Source: Onchocerca lupi (Eukaryota > Nematoda > Chromadorea > Rhabditida > Onchocercidae). Taken from it: a DNA stretch of 64,000 bases. Position 1 is the first letter of the stretch; each line of letters starts with the position of its first letter. Location of the stretch: assembly GCA_028564675.1 (NCBI GenBank), contig JAOVVO010000244.1, forward strand, positions 41,092 through 105,091. Reading direction: 5' to 3'. The notes below the pieces were generated by a model that was given only the letters and a program-made list of their open reading frames with translations, was not told the DNA's origin and did not search any database. Below are positions 63,749 to 64,000 of the stretch, piece by piece. Both the position numbers and the translations under genes were made by a program.

Positions 63749-64000
63749 AAAAGCATTAATGGAATGTCCAAACAATCCACAACTTTTCGATGAGAATGAT
63801 ATCACTGTTCTATCCATTCTTAGTACACTGAGTGAATTTTGTCTGTAAGTTTATTACAAAGTTTGTTATTATAAATGTGCCATCGTTATTGAGAAATTTT
63901 GAAAACTTTGAGTTTCGAAAATCTATCTTTTAATTGAAATTGAGAATAAAGAGCACAAGAAATGTGATGTTTTTTTTTCGTCTCTGTCTCAGGATATATA
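63749..64000 (+). CDS. 5' or internal part of an unrecognised gene cut by the window end
   Basis: Exon 63749-63844 (acceptor AACTGCAG) reads KALMECPNNPQLFDENDITV and LSILSTLSEFC and ends at a strong CT|GTAAGT donor. After a 148-nt intron, TCTGTCTCAG at 63983-63992 opens another exon at 63993 whose first base completes the codon (phase 2 to 2). No domain is recognisable from about 34 residues. Confidence 0.5.

Noticed and set aside
1..64000. tRNA, rRNA, CRISPR, phage or bacterial-type systems
   Set aside because: No B-box-like tRNA context, rRNA segments, spaced repeats or bacterial gene organisation were seen; the window is eukaryotic throughout.

Overview
The window is AT-rich nuclear DNA of a nematode. 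The evidence is short introns with TTTCAG-type acceptors, likely spliced-leader acceptors just upstream of several start codons, and gene families typical of nematodes: an FMRFamide-like neuropeptide precursor, an NRF-6/acyltransferase-3 protein and a let-767-type steroid dehydrogenase. Composition and gene density would suit a spirurid or filarial worm, but that is inference. All gene models were built by hand from splice signals, reading-frame phase and family conservation. Exon lengths and phases close exactly for LDH, acyltransferase, neprilysin, dymeclin and the SDR.

Layout: (1) 900-4418 (+), L-lactate dehydrogenase, 8 exons, 334 aa. (2) 5841-6516 (-), a two-exon FLP neuropeptide precursor. 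(3) 6.5-15.1 kb, a gene-poor stretch. (4) 15130-19638 (-), an NRF-6/OAC multipass acyltransferase, 11 exons, 695 aa. (5) 21931-29548 (-), a neprilysin-like M13 metallopeptidase, 17 exons, 725 aa, with a signal peptide. (6) 33430-38566 (+), dymeclin, 15 exons, 683 aa. (7) 40993-43925 (+), an ER-type 17-beta-HSD/3-ketoacyl-CoA reductase, 8 exons, 320 aa. (8) 45324-49246 (-), an unrecognised four-TM protein with basic/acidic tails. Its 5' part may continue to about 61 kb across a long intron. (9) 49184-55938, an apparently identical tandem duplication with a 3385-bp period. Its copies contain the 3' LTR and pol remnant of a decayed BEL/Pao-type retroelement lying at 55145-58413 on the minus strand. 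(10) 58.5-64 kb, candidate exons on both strands, ending in a partial plus-strand gene cut by the window edge.

The genes look functionally independent: glycolysis, peptide signalling, lipid/acyl transfer, peptide degradation, Golgi organisation and lipid synthesis. There is no operon-like spacing. The points most worth following are the four-TM locus (an in-frame TGA in its 5' exon, a 3.4-kb duplication starting inside that exon, coding poly-alanine repeats and an intronic antisense miRNA-like hairpin) and the 9-nt terminal exon that gives the SDR an ER-retrieval tail. I found no bacterial-type defence system, CRISPR array, tRNA or rRNA.
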